A stretch of DNA of 64,000 nt from Saxibacter everestensis (GTDB lineage Bacteria; Actinomycetota; Actinomycetes; Actinomycetales; Brevibacteriaceae), in assembly GCF_025787225.1 (NCBI RefSeq), contig NZ_CP090958.1:1331856-1395855 (forward strand). Direction: 5' to 3'. The position numbers and the translations under genes were made by a program. Each line of letters opens with the position of its first letter. The first letter of the stretch is position 1. This document shows positions 18,374-28,014 of the stretch, in pieces. A model generated the notes under the pieces. That model saw nothing but the letters and a program-made list of their open reading frames with translations. It was not told where the DNA came from and made no database searches.

Positions 18374-19599
18374 GTCCATTCCGCCGCCACCCGGTCTGGC
18401 TCCGGTTTGTGGTCGAGGATTTGTTGAACAGGCTTCAGCATGGCCTGCACGCTCACCTGTTTCACCAACACATCGCGGGCGCCGGCGAGCAGCCTGCTCC
18501 GGCGGAACATCACACGTGCGAGCCGGCGAGAGGTGTCCTGGCCGGCTTCGACCCGCGGTCGCTGTGCCGTTTCGTATCCGCGCAGCAAGCCAGGGATAGT
18601 GGCTGGGCCGGCGTGTCGCAGGATGCGGGCGAGCACCCATGCCGACTCCATTGCCATTCCCGCTCCAATCCCGGCCGTCGGCAGGAACCCGGCGGCGGCA
18701 TCACCGAGCAAAATAGCTCTACCCTTTGACCACCGTGGTGCCCGGGCGTCGATCAGCGGCCAGTAGAAGACGTCCTCGCCGTCGACTATCGCGTTCAGCG
18801 CGTCCTCGACTCGTCCGCCGAGGGTGCGGATGTTCGCCTGCAGCTTCGTAGCGAAGTCCGCAGGGCCGACCGCGGTTTCCTTGCGCGGACCGCCGACGAA
18901 CACGCCGAGCTTGCCGGCCACCGGATAGCTGCCGACGAAGAAGCCGGCTCCCCAGAGTTCCTCGCCGAGGTCGCTCTCGTCGTCTGCTCGAATCCACGCC
19001 ACCCAGCCGCCCCACTGCGTGTCGACGCGATCGATCGGCTCTTGTTCGCCGAGGATGAGCGCGCGGGTCGTCGAGTTGACACCGTCGGCGGCAATCACCA
19101 GGTCGAACTCCCGCTCTCGTTGTTCGCCCGCCGAGGACAGGGTGACGCGCGTTCCGCCCGGCGCTTCCTGAAGCGACGTCACCGTCGTGTTGAAGGCGAC
19201 CGGGCACCCTCCGAGCGAGAGTGTCTCGATGAGTTCTGCCCTGCTGATGCCTCGGTAGTCACCATAACGGTCAACCATGTCCTCGAGTGTGTCCTCGCGC
19301 AATGCGGCGCCGGTGTGTGAACGGAATCCGAATCGCCGAATGGGAGTGCTGCGGTCGAGGTAGGCTTCGCGCAAGCTGAGATCCGCGATGGCCGGGTCGA
19401 CCATCGGCATCAGGGCCAGCATGTATCCGGCGCCGGCCTTCTGCGCGGACCGCTCCACCAGCGTCGGGTGCAGTCCATTGCGTCGAAGCAGCTGAGCGAT
19501 GGTGATTCCGGCGATTCCTGCGCCGACTATCAGAACCCGAAGCGGATCGTTCTGCCCGGCGGCAGCTTGCTCGGTGAGGCTTGCTTCTTCCAGCATCAT
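18370..19599 (-). CDS. FAD-dependent aromatic-type monooxygenase
   Basis: A 409-residue flavoprotein of the class A monooxygenase (PHBH/TetX-like) family. The FAD-binding GxGxxG lies in VLIVGAGIAGITIA, the DG motif in VIAADGVNSTTR, and the GD motif in AILLGDAAAGFLP. Such enzymes hydroxylate aromatic or polyketide compounds, or inactivate drugs; the substrate is unknown. It is divergent from a TetR gene with two matching operators between them, so it is probably repressed by that TetR and induced by its substrate. Confidence 0.88.
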   Translation of the reverse strand: MMLEEASLTEQAAAGQNDPLRVLIVGAGIAGITIAQLLRRNGLHPTLVERSAQKAGAGYMLALMPMVDPAIADLSLREAYLDRSTPIRRFGFRSHTGAALREDTLEDMVDRYGDYRGISRAELIETLSLGGCPVAFNTTVTSLQEAPGGTRVTLSSAGEQREREFDLVIAADGVNSTTRALILGEQEPIDRVDTQWGGWVAWIRADDESDLGEELWGAGFFVGSYPVAGKLGVFVGGPRKETAVGPADFATKLQANIRTLGGRVEDALNAIVDGEDVFYWPLIDARAPRWSKGRAILLGDAAAGFLPTAGIGAGMAMESAWVLARILRHAGPATIPGLLRGYETAQRPRVEAGQDTSRRLARVMFRRSRLLAGARDVLVKQVSVQAMLKPVQQILDHKPEPDRVAAEWT

Positions 19600-19615
19600 T
19601 GTTCCCTCGCAAGTA

Positions 19616-19666
19616 GTGGACTAGGTGGTCCACACGACGGTAGCAGCGATTGGACCAGGCAGTCCA
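19616..19666. promoter_or_regulatory. Pair of TetR-type operators between monooxygenase and tetR
   Basis: Two inverted repeats share the same half-sites and spacing: GTGGAC-N6-GTCCAC at 19616-19633 and TGGAC-N6-GTCCA at 19651-19666. Their TGGAC half-sites are 34 bp apart, about three helical turns. They sit between the divergent starts at 19599 and about 19689. They are the likely binding sites of the adjacent TetR regulator. Confidence 0.8.
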
Positions 19667-19688
19667 GAGCCTTGATATGGTGACTTCC

Positions 19689-20312
19689 ATGTCGAGTGAA
19701 GCCGGGAACATGTCTGCCGACCGGAGGGAACGTCTGGTGCGGACGGCGGCGGAGCACTTCGCCTCCGTCGGATACGAGCAGGCGTCGCTCAACCGGATCA
19801 TCCGCGACTGCGGGTTGAGCAAGAGCTCGTTTTACCACTTCATTCGCTCAAAGCAGGAATTGTTTGACCTGGTCATCCGTGACCTCGGCCAGGCTCTTGT
19901 TGCCGAGGTGCGCATTCCGTTGCCCCAGGATTTTGCCGGCGGGGCGTTCTGGACGCAGGCGGAGCGCCTCGTCGATCGTTTGACTGCGGCTTCCGCGCTC
20001 GAGGTCGGGTTCACCCAGCTCGGAAGAATGTTCTATCTCTCCGGTGCGCCGGCCGATGCGGAGAGCGCGCTGTCGGAGGCGTCCGAAGCCATCGAGGGGT
20101 GGCTGCACGAGGTGCTCGCGGTCGGCCGTCGGTCCGGGACGGTGCGTGACGACCTGCCGATTTCCCTGCAGAGCCAGCTGGTGCTGGCCGTGCTGCGGGC
20201 GCTGGATGAATGGACGCTCCGTCACGGCGGCGACTTGTGCCGGGAAGACCTTCGTGACCTGGTGGCGACCGAATATCAGTGCATCCGCAGGCTGCTGGAC
20301 CCGAGTGGCTGA
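19689..20312 (+). CDS. TetR-family repressor of the divergent monooxygenase
   Basis: A 207-residue TetR protein. The N-terminal helix-turn-helix region includes AAEHFASVGYEQASLNRI and SKSSFYHFIRSKQELFD. The rest is the ligand-binding helical domain. Starts at 19650 (TTG, inside the operator), 19677, 19689 and 19710 are possible; 19689 is a compromise because it leaves both operators free of coding sequence. It probably represses the monooxygenase and itself through the paired TGGAC operators. The ligand is unknown. Confidence 0.87.
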   Translation: MSSEAGNMSADRRERLVRTAAEHFASVGYEQASLNRIIRDCGLSKSSFYHFIRSKQELFDLVIRDLGQALVAEVRIPLPQDFAGGAFWTQAERLVDRLTAASALEVGFTQLGRMFYLSGAPADAESALSEASEAIEGWLHEVLAVGRRSGTVRDDLPISLQSQLVLAVLRALDEWTLRHGGDLCREDLRDLVATEYQCIRRLLDPSG

Positions 20313-20360
20313 CCCTGCCGATACCGGAGAGAAGTTTCTGGTGCTGACGTGCCCGTGGCG

Positions 20361-20867
20361 TCAGGGGCTGCGGCGTTCGATCAGGATCGTGTCGCGCCAG
20401 TGACCGGCGAGTGGGCCATAGGTCATCTGGGCGATGCGTTCTCGTCGGCCGACTGTGCGGAAGCCGTGGCGTTCGTGGAGGCGGCGACTGGCAGTGTTCT
20501 CGGGGAAGATCGAGGACTGGATTGTCCAGACGCCAGCTTCGTCGGCGAGGGCGATGAACGCGGTCAGGAGACCGGTGCCGACGCCTGCGCCGTGGGCGTC
20601 GGGGTGGATGTAGATGGAGTGTTCGACCACGCCCCGGTAGACCTCGCGGGACGATATCTGGCTGGCGGCGGCCCAGCCGAGCAGCGTGGCGTCCTCGTCG
20701 ACGGCAACGAGGCGGAGGTCGGGGTGCTTGCCTGCGTCGAACGCTTCCCAGGTGGCGGGCGGCTTGGCTTCGAAGGTGGCGTGACCGGTGGCTATCCCGT
20801 CCCGGAAGATCGCTTCGACCGCGGGCCAGTCGGTCGGGTCCATCGGCCGGTATTGCGCGCTGGTCAC
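20361..20867 (-). CDS. arsN1: GNAT acetyltransferase, ArsN1-like (arsinothricin/phosphinothricin type)
   Basis: A 168-residue GNAT N-acetyltransferase. The acetyl-CoA loop is in HPDAHGAGVGTGLLTAF, and SSIFPENTASRRLHERHGFR is typical of the phosphinothricin acetyltransferase branch. ArsN1 members acetylate the organoarsenical arsinothricin and are found in ars clusters; the call here rests on this similarity plus context. The GTG at 20867 overlaps the arsR stop by 4 nt (GTGA), so the two are translationally coupled. Acetylation of phosphinothricin or methionine sulfoximine is an alternative. Confidence 0.75.
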   Translation of the reverse strand: MTSAQYRPMDPTDWPAVEAIFRDGIATGHATFEAKPPATWEAFDAGKHPDLRLVAVDEDATLLGWAAASQISSREVYRGVVEHSIYIHPDAHGAGVGTGLLTAFIALADEAGVWTIQSSIFPENTASRRLHERHGFRTVGRRERIAQMTYGPLAGHWRDTILIERRSP

Positions 20868-21226
20868 TGCGCGATCAGCGTCTGAGCGGCTTCGGTGAGC
20901 GTGTCGATGGTGGGGTGGTAGTAGGCCCAGCGGCCGCGTTGCTCGCGGGCGACGAGCCCGGCTTCCACGAGGAGCTTCATGTGGTGCGACACCGTTGGCT
21001 GGGATAAGCCGACGGGATCGGTGAGGTCGCACACGCACATCTCGCCGTCTGCACTGGTGGTGATCAGGGAGAGGAGCTTCACGCGGGTGGGATCGCCGAG
21101 AGCCTTGAACACCTTCGCGAGTTGCTGCGCAGTTTCCTCATCCACCATGGCCTCCGCCACAGGTGTGCAGCAGGAGTTGGTCGGACTGGCGGATGCGGTG
21201 GTCTCGACGGGCGTCATAAATTCCAT
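20864..21226 (-). CDS. arsR: ArsR-type As(III)-responsive repressor
   Basis: A 120-residue ArsR/SmtB winged-helix repressor. The metalloid-binding pair is in GEMCVCDLT, and the recognition helix in LSQPTVSHHMKLLVEAGLV. Extra Cys pairs near the N-terminus (NSCCTP) may join the binding site. Starts at 21226 and 21217 are both possible; neither has a strong ribosome site. It is divergent from the flavoprotein gene and coupled to arsN1. It should release DNA on As(III) binding. Confidence 0.9.
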   Translation of the reverse strand: MEFMTPVETTASASPTNSCCTPVAEAMVDEETAQQLAKVFKALGDPTRVKLLSLITTSADGEMCVCDLTDPVGLSQPTVSHHMKLLVEAGLVAREQRGRWAYYHPTIDTLTEAAQTLIAQ

Positions 21227-21240
21227 TCTGCCCGTTGTAT

Positions 21241-21287
21241 TGACATATGTCGATGTGACAGGCAGGCTCGATGTATCGAAGAACATC
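21241..21287. promoter_or_regulatory. Candidate ArsR operators in the divergent ars promoter region
   Basis: Between the divergent starts at 21226 and 21306 are a 10-bp perfect palindrome GACATATGTC (21242-21251) and an inverted repeat GATGT-N8-ACATC (21270-21287). TTGACA overlaps the first and can serve as a -35 element. The placement fits repression of both directions by ArsR. The exact binding site is inferred. Confidence 0.5.
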
Positions 21288-21305
21288 AATGAATGGAGGA
21301 TCGGC

Positions 21306-22626
21306 ATGCGTCCTGTCGTTGTCATCGGTGCTGGCCCGCAGGGGCTGGCCGCGGCTGCCCATCTGGCGGATCGTGGACTGGAACCGCTCGTGCTCGAAGC
21401 CGGGAACGGGCCTGCGTCGGCGGTGGCGGAGTGGGGGCATGTGCGCCTGTTCTCGCCCTGGCCGGAGCTGGTCGACACCGCGAGCCGTCGCCTGCTGGAA
21501 AAGGCCGGATGGCAGGCTACCGAGTCGGGATATCCGACCGGCGCGCAGTGGATCGAGCACTACCTGGCCCCGCTCGCAGACGCGCTCGGCGACCGTACGG
21601 TACGGTGCGCGGGTCGTCGGGGTCGGACGGAAGGGCCGCGATCTGTCTGTGGACGCCGGACGCGAAACTCAGCCATTCGTCGTCCACGTCCAGAACGCGG
21701 CCGGGAGCGAGGAGCGGATCGAAACATCTGCGGTCATCGATGCCTCCGGCACCTTGCGCACCCCGAATCCGGCCGGAGCCGATGGGCTCCCTGCCCTCGG
21801 TGAACGGGCGGCGCACGAGGCGGGCATCCTCGAATACCGCATTCCCACGATGGAGGAGTCTCGCGAGTTCGCCGGTCGGCACGTCGTGGTGGTCGGGAAC
21901 GGGCACTCGGCGGCGACCGCGATCACGCTGCTGGCCCGGCTACGGAAGCGATCCCCCGGGACGCGGGTGACGTGGGTATTGCGTCGTGGCACGGTCGGGA
22001 ACACCTTCGGTGGCGCCACGGCGGACGAACTGCCCGAGCGGGGTGCGCTCGGCCAGCGCGCGAAGCAGGCCGTCACGGACGGACACGTGGACCTGGTTAC
22101 CGGGTTCCGCACCGAACGCCTCACTCTCGACGGCGACCGCGCCGTGCTCACCGCGGAGGATGGCCGAAGCCTGGAGGCGGTGGACCGGGTGTTCGTGCTG
22201 ACCGGGTTCCGGCCCGATCTGTCTTTCCTCTCCGAAGTCCGCCTCGACCTGGACGTGCGGCTGCAGGCTCCCGCGAAGGTAGCGGTGGAAGTGGACCCGA
22301 ACCTCCATTCTTGCGGGTCGGTGCGCGCGACCGGGGCTGCCGATCTTGCTCATCCGGAGCCGGGGTTCTTCATTGTCGGAGCGAAGTCCTATGGGCGCGC
22401 GCCCACGTTCCTCGCGCTGACGGGCTTCGAGCAGGTCCGCAGCGTCGTCGCCGAGCTGGCCGGCGATTACGAGGCGGCCGAGCGCGTTGACCTGGTGCTC
22501 CCCGATACGGGAGTGTGCGGCGGTGCGGGCGTGTTCGATGCCCCCGAGGAGACCAGTAATGGCGGGTCGTGCTGCGCGCCGGAGCCGCAGCTCGTCCAGC
22601 TCGGCACCGCGTCCATCGGACGCTGA
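21306..22626 (+). pseudogene. Frameshifted FAD/NAD(P)-dependent oxidoreductase of the ars cluster (ArsO-like)
   Basis: The intact product would be a flavoprotein of about 440 residues. The first part, from ATG 21306 (GGAGG at 6 nt spacing), carries the FAD motif VVVIGAGPQGLAAAAHLADRG and runs in one frame to about 21596. The family sequence then continues in the next frame, from VRYGARVVGVG, through the NAD(P) motif VVVVGNGHSAATA, to the stop at 22626. The shift is next to a TACGGTACGG tandem at 21596-21605. A lost or gained repeat, or a sequencing error, would explain it. Related flavoproteins are common in actinobacterial ars clusters, but the reaction is not established here. Cys-rich end SNGGSCCAPE is retained. 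Confidence 0.85.
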
Positions 22627-22668
22627 GCAGCCCCGACCCCGTAGACGGTGACCTCGCTTAATTGTCGC

Positions 22669-22697
22669 GCCCATGCCCGTCATAGACAGGCATGGGT
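22669..22697. terminator. Hairpin between convergent ars transcripts
   Basis: CCCATGCC (22670-22677) and GGCATGGG (22689-22696) form an 8-bp perfect stem with an 11-nt loop. It lies between the convergent flavoprotein gene and arsC, where a bidirectional terminator is expected. It lacks a clear T-run. Confidence 0.5.
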
Positions 22698-22699
22698 GG

Positions 22700-23104
22700 C
22701 TAGTGTTCGAGGGAGGCGATGAGGGCTTCGATCCGGCTACGGATATCGTCGCGGATCGGCCGGACCGCGTCGATGCCTTGTCCGGCGGGATCGTCGAGTT
22801 TCCAGTCCTCGTACCGTTTTCCGGGGAAGAACGGGCAGGCATCGCCGCAGCCCATCGTGATCACCACGTCGGACGCCTGAACGGCCTCGGTGGTAAGCAC
22901 CTTGGGCTGCTCGGCGGTGATGTCGATGCCGTCCTCGCGCATGGCTTCGACGGCGATCGGGTTGATCTGTTCGGCGGGCATGGAGCCGGCGGAGCGGACG
23001 TCGATGGCATCGCCTGCGAGGTGGTGGAGGTAGCCTGCGGCCATTTGGGAGCGGCCGGCGTTGTGCACGCAGACGAACAGCACTGAGGGTTTCTGATCGG
23101 TCAC
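22700..23104 (-). CDS. arsC: Arsenate reductase, low-molecular-weight phosphatase type
   Basis: A 134-residue arsenate reductase of the LMW-PTP fold. The catalytic P-loop is CVHNAGRS near residue 12, and the family block GCGDACPFFPGKRYEDW supplies further cysteines. The acidic catalytic loop is DDP. It reduces As(V) to As(III), probably with thioredoxin or mycothiol; the nearby thioredoxin gene supports the former. The GTG start overlaps the ArsR-ArsC fusion stop by 4 nt. It is the last gene of the operon. Confidence 0.92.
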   Translation of the reverse strand: MTDQKPSVLFVCVHNAGRSQMAAGYLHHLAGDAIDVRSAGSMPAEQINPIAVEAMREDGIDITAEQPKVLTTEAVQASDVVITMGCGDACPFFPGKRYEDWKLDDPAGQGIDAVRPIRDDIRSRIEALIASLEH

Positions 23105-24120
23105 GAGGATTCTCTTTCAGTCAGTGGGAGCAGAGTATCGAGTAGGGTGCGGACGCGGGCAGCGATATCATCGCGGATCGCCTCGACGCCCTCGTGTGAG
23201 GCGAGGGCGGGGTCGCCGACGGCCCAGTCTTCGTAGCGGACGCCAGGGATGATCGGGCACACGTCGCCGCAGCCCATGGTGACCACCACATCCGCCGCCC
23301 GGACGGCGTCATCCGTAAGTGGTTTCGGGAACCGTTCCGCCGCCTGGACGCCCTCGATCTCGGTCAGCAGGGAGCGCACATGCGGGTGCACCTCCGCCGC
23401 GGGGGCCGACCCGGCAGAACGCGCGATGACGTTCCCGCCGGCCATCTGGTTGACCACGGCGGCGGCGAGTTGGGAGCGGCCGGCATTCGCGACACACACG
23501 AACAGCACCTGCGGTACCCCGGTCTCCCGGTCGCGGGTGTGGTCCGCGAGCCGCTGTCGGGCGAACCGCTCGGTCAGCGGAATGAGGTGGCGGGTGATCT
23601 TCGCAGTCCTCGTCAGGCCGGCGTAGGATTCCCGCACGATCGTCATCACCACGTCGCGGCCAATGTCCTGCAGTTCCGCGGCGATCTCTTCGCCCAGGTG
23701 GGTGATCTGCGCGTCGAGATCCGGGAGTGGATCGGCCGGGGCCCGCACCTGCCCGGCCTCGGCAATAGCGGCCGGTGCGAAGGCGTCGAGCAGTGCGGTC
23801 ACCGCGCCCCGGCGGGCGGGCCCAATGCTGTACCAGACCCAGGTGCCGCATCGTTCCGAGACCAGCAGTCCGGTCTCCTTCAAGACCTTCAGGTGGTGGG
23901 AGACGGTCGGCTGGGAGACATCGGTCAGCTCCGCAAGATCGCACACGCAGGACTCGCCTCGCGGGTCGGTCGCGATCGCCGATAGCATCCTGAGCCGGAA
24001 CGGGTCTGCCAGCGCTTTCAACATGCCCGCGAGAGCCGACGCCGCGTCGAGGCCGATCGGGTGCGCCGCGGTCGGCACGCACGCCGCATCAGCAGACTGC
24101 ACAGTGATGATGCTGGTCAT
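23101..24120 (-). CDS. ArsR-ArsC fusion: As-responsive regulator joined to arsenate reductase-type domain
   Basis: A 339-residue fusion. Residues about 20-105 are an ArsR winged helix with the metalloid motif ESCVCDLAE and TDVSQPTVSHHLKVLKETG. Residues about 110-205 are a helical linker with LDAQITHLGEEIAAELQ, resembling the three-helix domain found before some ArsC proteins. Residues about 210-330 are an LMW-PTP arsenate reductase with CVANAGRS and GCGDVCPIIPGVRYEDW. The ATG at 24120 has GGGAGG at 5 nt and overlaps the ACR3 stop. It may couple sensing and reduction; both parts keep their key cysteines. A second, separate arsC follows. Confidence 0.9.
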   Translation of the reverse strand: MTSIITVQSADAACVPTAAHPIGLDAASALAGMLKALADPFRLRMLSAIATDPRGESCVCDLAELTDVSQPTVSHHLKVLKETGLLVSERCGTWVWYSIGPARRGAVTALLDAFAPAAIAEAGQVRAPADPLPDLDAQITHLGEEIAAELQDIGRDVVMTIVRESYAGLTRTAKITRHLIPLTERFARQRLADHTRDRETGVPQVLFVCVANAGRSQLAAAVVNQMAGGNVIARSAGSAPAAEVHPHVRSLLTEIEGVQAAERFPKPLTDDAVRAADVVVTMGCGDVCPIIPGVRYEDWAVGDPALASHEGVEAIRDDIAARVRTLLDTLLPLTERESS

Positions 24121-25204
24121 GATGACCTCCCTTCGCTTGCATAGGGGTCGGTGTGGAACCAGCGGCGTGCCGCCCACAAGGACACGTAAACCAGTGCGAC
24201 GAGTACAGGAACTTCGATGAGCGGGCCGACGACCCCGGCGAGTGCTTGCCCGGATGTCGCGCCGAAGGTGCCGATCGCGATGGCGAGTTCGAAGTTGTTG
24301 CCTGCTGCCGTGAACGCCAGTGTGGTCGACCGGGCATAACCGAGACCAATACCCTTGCCCAAGAGCAGGCCGGAGAACCACATCAGCGCAAAGTACACCA
24401 GCAGTGGCAACGCGATCCGGACGACATCCAGTGGGTTCGCCATGATCGCATCGCCTTGAAGGGCGAACAGCAGCACGATCGTGAACAGTAGCCCGTAGAG
24501 CGCCCACGGACCGATGACGGGCAGGAACTTCTCGTCGTACCAAGCCCGGCCGCGCTGCTTCTCACCGATCCACCGTGACGCGAATCCCGCGACAAGTGGC
24601 ACGCCGAGGAATACCAGGACATTGAGGGCGATTTGCCACACCGACACCTCCAGCCCTTGGGTGTCGAGGCCAAGCAAGCCAGGCAGGACTGTGAGATAGA
24701 ACCAGCCCAAAAGGGAGAACGCGAAGACCTGGAACACTGAGTTGATCGTGACGAGTACCTCTGTAGCCTCCCGGTCGCCGCAGGCGAGGTCGTTCCAGAT
24801 GACCACCATTGCGATGCAGCGGGCGAGGCCGACGATGATGAGCCCGGTGCGGAACTCTGGCAGGTCGGGCAGGAACAGCCAGGCCAGGGTGAACATGACC
24901 GCGGGACCGGCGATCCAGTTCAGGACCAGGGAGGAGATGAGGAGTTTCTTGTCGCCGGTGACGGCGGCGACCTTGTCGTAGCGGACCTTCGCCAGCACCG
25001 GGTACATCATTACCAGTAGCCCTAGCCCGATCGGCACCGAGATCCCGCCGACCTCCAAACGGGCGAGGAGGTCGGCGACGGCAGGGATGAACCGGCCCAG
25101 CAGGAGCCCGGCAATCATGGCGAGGCCGATCCAGGCCGGCAGCCACTTGTCGAGGGTGGATAGCCGCTTCGGTGTGACCTGGGGGGGAGCAGTCGTGGTG
25201 TGGG

Positions 25205-25208
<4 letters not shown>
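24117..25208 (-). CDS. ACR3-family arsenite efflux transporter
   Basis: A 363-residue membrane carrier with about ten helices. The conserved Cys lies in GLARCIAMVVIWNDLACGD, the usual ACR3 landmark, and TLAFTAAGNNFELAIAI is the other conserved half. It exports As(III), and some members also antimonite. It overlaps trxA upstream and the fusion gene downstream by 4 nt each, so it is made as part of a coupled chain. In many databases such genes are named arsB or acr3. Confidence 0.94.
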
Positions 25209-26128
<920 letters not shown>

Positions 26129-26896
26129 GTGAAAGCAGACCGGTACGATGAGCCGGTGTCATTACTACTCCGCGATTCTCCGGGCGCCAGGGCCGGGCTG
26201 TCCATCGCATTGGCCACCGGGCTGTACGGAATCTCTTTCGGTGCCCTATCCGTGGCATCCGGACTGAACATCTGGCAGACGTCGGTTCTCAGCCTGCTCC
26301 TCTTCTCTGGCGGCTCGCAGTTCGCCTTCGTTGGCGTGATTGCTGGCGGAGGCACCGGCCTGGCGGCAGCCAGCGCCGCGGCACTGCTCGGCATCCGGAA
26401 CGCCGTTTACGGAATGCAGTTGAACGCGCTGCTCAATCCGCGGGGATGGCGCCGCGTCGTCGCTGCCCAGGTAACCATTGACGAGTCCCTGGCTACCAGC
26501 ACCGGGCAGTCCGACCCGGTTGAACAGCGGCGTGGATTCTGGGTCGCCGGGGTTGGCATCTTCATACTTTGGAATCTGTTCACCATCGTCGGCGCGCTGG
26601 TCGGTAATGCTCTCGGTGATCCGAAACAGTGGGGACTTGACGGCGCCGCTGTCGCAGCTTTCCTCGCCTTGCTGTGGCCGAGGCTGCGATCACGGGAGGC
26701 AGGTGCAATCGCCATCGCATGCGCCGTGGCAACCGTTGTCGCGGTGCCATTCGTGCCGCCGGGCGTGCCGATTCTGGTGGCGGCCGTGGTTGCGGCACTG
26801 ATCGGTTTCTTCCAGTCTTCACGCGGTCCGGAGGGCGAGGGACTCGAGCCGGATCTCGACCCCTATCGCGACCCGGAAACGGCGGGCGAGTCGTGA
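26129..26896 (+). CDS. azlC: AzlC-family branched-chain amino acid exporter, large subunit
   Basis: A 255-residue membrane protein. The N-terminal half has GLSIALATGLYGISFGALS and FSGGSQFAFVGVI, which are hallmarks of AzlC/YgaZ. About seven helices are seen. It pairs with the small AzlD subunit encoded next, whose GTG overlaps the azlC stop. Together such pairs export branched-chain amino acids. The GTG at 26129 follows GAGGGA at about 8 nt; a second GTG at 26156 is possible. Confidence 0.9.
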   Translation: MKADRYDEPVSLLLRDSPGARAGLSIALATGLYGISFGALSVASGLNIWQTSVLSLLLFSGGSQFAFVGVIAGGGTGLAAASAAALLGIRNAVYGMQLNALLNPRGWRRVVAAQVTIDESLATSTGQSDPVEQRRGFWVAGVGIFILWNLFTIVGALVGNALGDPKQWGLDGAAVAAFLALLWPRLRSREAGAIAIACAVATVVAVPFVPPGVPILVAAVVAALIGFFQSSRGPEGEGLEPDLDPYRDPETAGES

Positions 26897-27204
26897 CTCT
26901 GTGGTTCTGGATCATCGCAGCCTGCGCGGTGGGCTTTCTGACCAAGCTGCTCGGCTATCTGGTGCCGAGGAAGTGGCTCACCAACCCTCGGGTTGCCCGT
27001 ATTGCAGGTACCCTCACGATCGGGTTGCTGGCCTCGTTGACCGTAGTGAACGCGGTTGCGAGCGGTGAGCGACTTGTTCTCGACGCACGGCTGGGGGCGC
27101 TCGTTGCCGCGGCGATCGCCCTTTGGCTGAAGGCGCCCTTCCTGGTCGTGGTTATCGTCGGCGCTTTGGCGGCTGCCGCGCTCCGATTCCTCGGCATGCC
27201 CTGA
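26893..27204 (+). CDS. azlD: AzlD-family small subunit
   Basis: A 103-residue protein with about four membrane helices. It starts with a GTG that overlaps the azlC stop (GTGA). The segment TKLLGYLVPRKWLTNPRV is typical of AzlD. An upstream open frame overlapping azlC has no family character. It forms the exporter with AzlC. Confidence 0.9.
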   Translation: MTLWFWIIAACAVGFLTKLLGYLVPRKWLTNPRVARIAGTLTIGLLASLTVVNAVASGERLVLDARLGALVAAAIALWLKAPFLVVVIVGALAAAALRFLGMP

Positions 27205-27321
27205 GCCACCAAGCGGGATTTCGGGTGGTGGCGGTCGAACTGCGGGTACGACAGGAGACGGATTTCGGTCGTAGGCTGAATCTCGTAGGTGGATCTCGTA
27301 TGTGATTGACAGGAGGCTGAA

Positions 27322-28014
27322 GTGGCTGGGACGACACTGACCGAGACGATGCTGGCCGAGGTGAGGGCAGAGCTGGCCGAGCTCGAAGACCCGAAGGTCC
27401 GCGAGGTGAACGAGAGGCACGGTGACGATCACGGTGTGAATCTCGGCAAGCTACGCGCAATCGCGAAGCGGCTGAAGACGCAGCATGAACTCGCGGCTCA
27501 GCTCTGGCAAACCGGAGACACCGCTGCGAGACTGTTGGCGATCCTGATCTGCCGTCCGAAGGCGTTCGAGCAAGACGAGTTGGACGTCATGTTGCGCGAT
27601 GCGCGCATACCCAAGGTGCACGACTGGCTCGTGAACTACGTGGTGAAGAAGAACCCGCACGCCGAAGAGCTGCGCCTGGCCTGGTTTGCCGATCCGGACC
27701 CGGTGGTCGCAAGCGCCGGCTGGGCACTGACCGCCGACCGTGTGACGAAGAAGCCCGAGGGCCTCGATCTCGCAGGGTTGCTCGATGTGATCGAGGCGGA
27801 GATGAAAGATGCCCCGGATCGACTGCAGTGGGCGATGAATCACTGCCTGGCTCAGATCGGCATCGAGCACGCCGAGCATCGCAGCCGCGCAATCGACATC
27901 GGTGAGCGCCTGGAGGTGCTCAAGGACTACCCGACGCCCCCCGGCTGCACGTCTCCGTTCGCGCCCATCTGGATCACCGAATTGGTGCGCCGGCAGCAAG
28001 ATAAGTCCAGCTAG
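27322..28014 (+). CDS. DNA alkylation repair-like HEAT protein
   Basis: A 230-residue protein of the DNA alkylation repair enzyme family (AlkC/AlkD fold, made of HEAT-like helices). The start matches MAGTTLTETMLAEVRAELAE and the block GVNLGKLRAIAKRLKTQHEL is the family N-terminal core. AlkD members remove alkylated bases; whether this protein is catalytic is not shown. GGAGG lies about 6 nt before the GTG start. Its stop overlaps the end of a minus-strand rtcB ruin. Confidence 0.8.
   Translation: MAGTTLTETMLAEVRAELAELEDPKVREVNERHGDDHGVNLGKLRAIAKRLKTQHELAAQLWQTGDTAARLLAILICRPKAFEQDELDVMLRDARIPKVHDWLVNYVVKKNPHAEELRLAWFADPDPVVASAGWALTADRVTKKPEGLDLAGLLDVIEAEMKDAPDRLQWAMNHCLAQIGIEHAEHRSRAIDIGERLEVLKDYPTPPGCTSPFAPIWITELVRRQQDKSS

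Noticed and set aside
21580-21620. Programmed ribosomal frameshift in the ars flavoprotein
   Set aside because: No slippery heptamer or following structure was seen; a repeat-length change is simpler.
21271-22626. Single intact gene starting at 21271
   Set aside because: The first residues in that frame are not flavoprotein; the true FAD motif lies in the neighbouring frame from 21306, so the gene is frameshifted.
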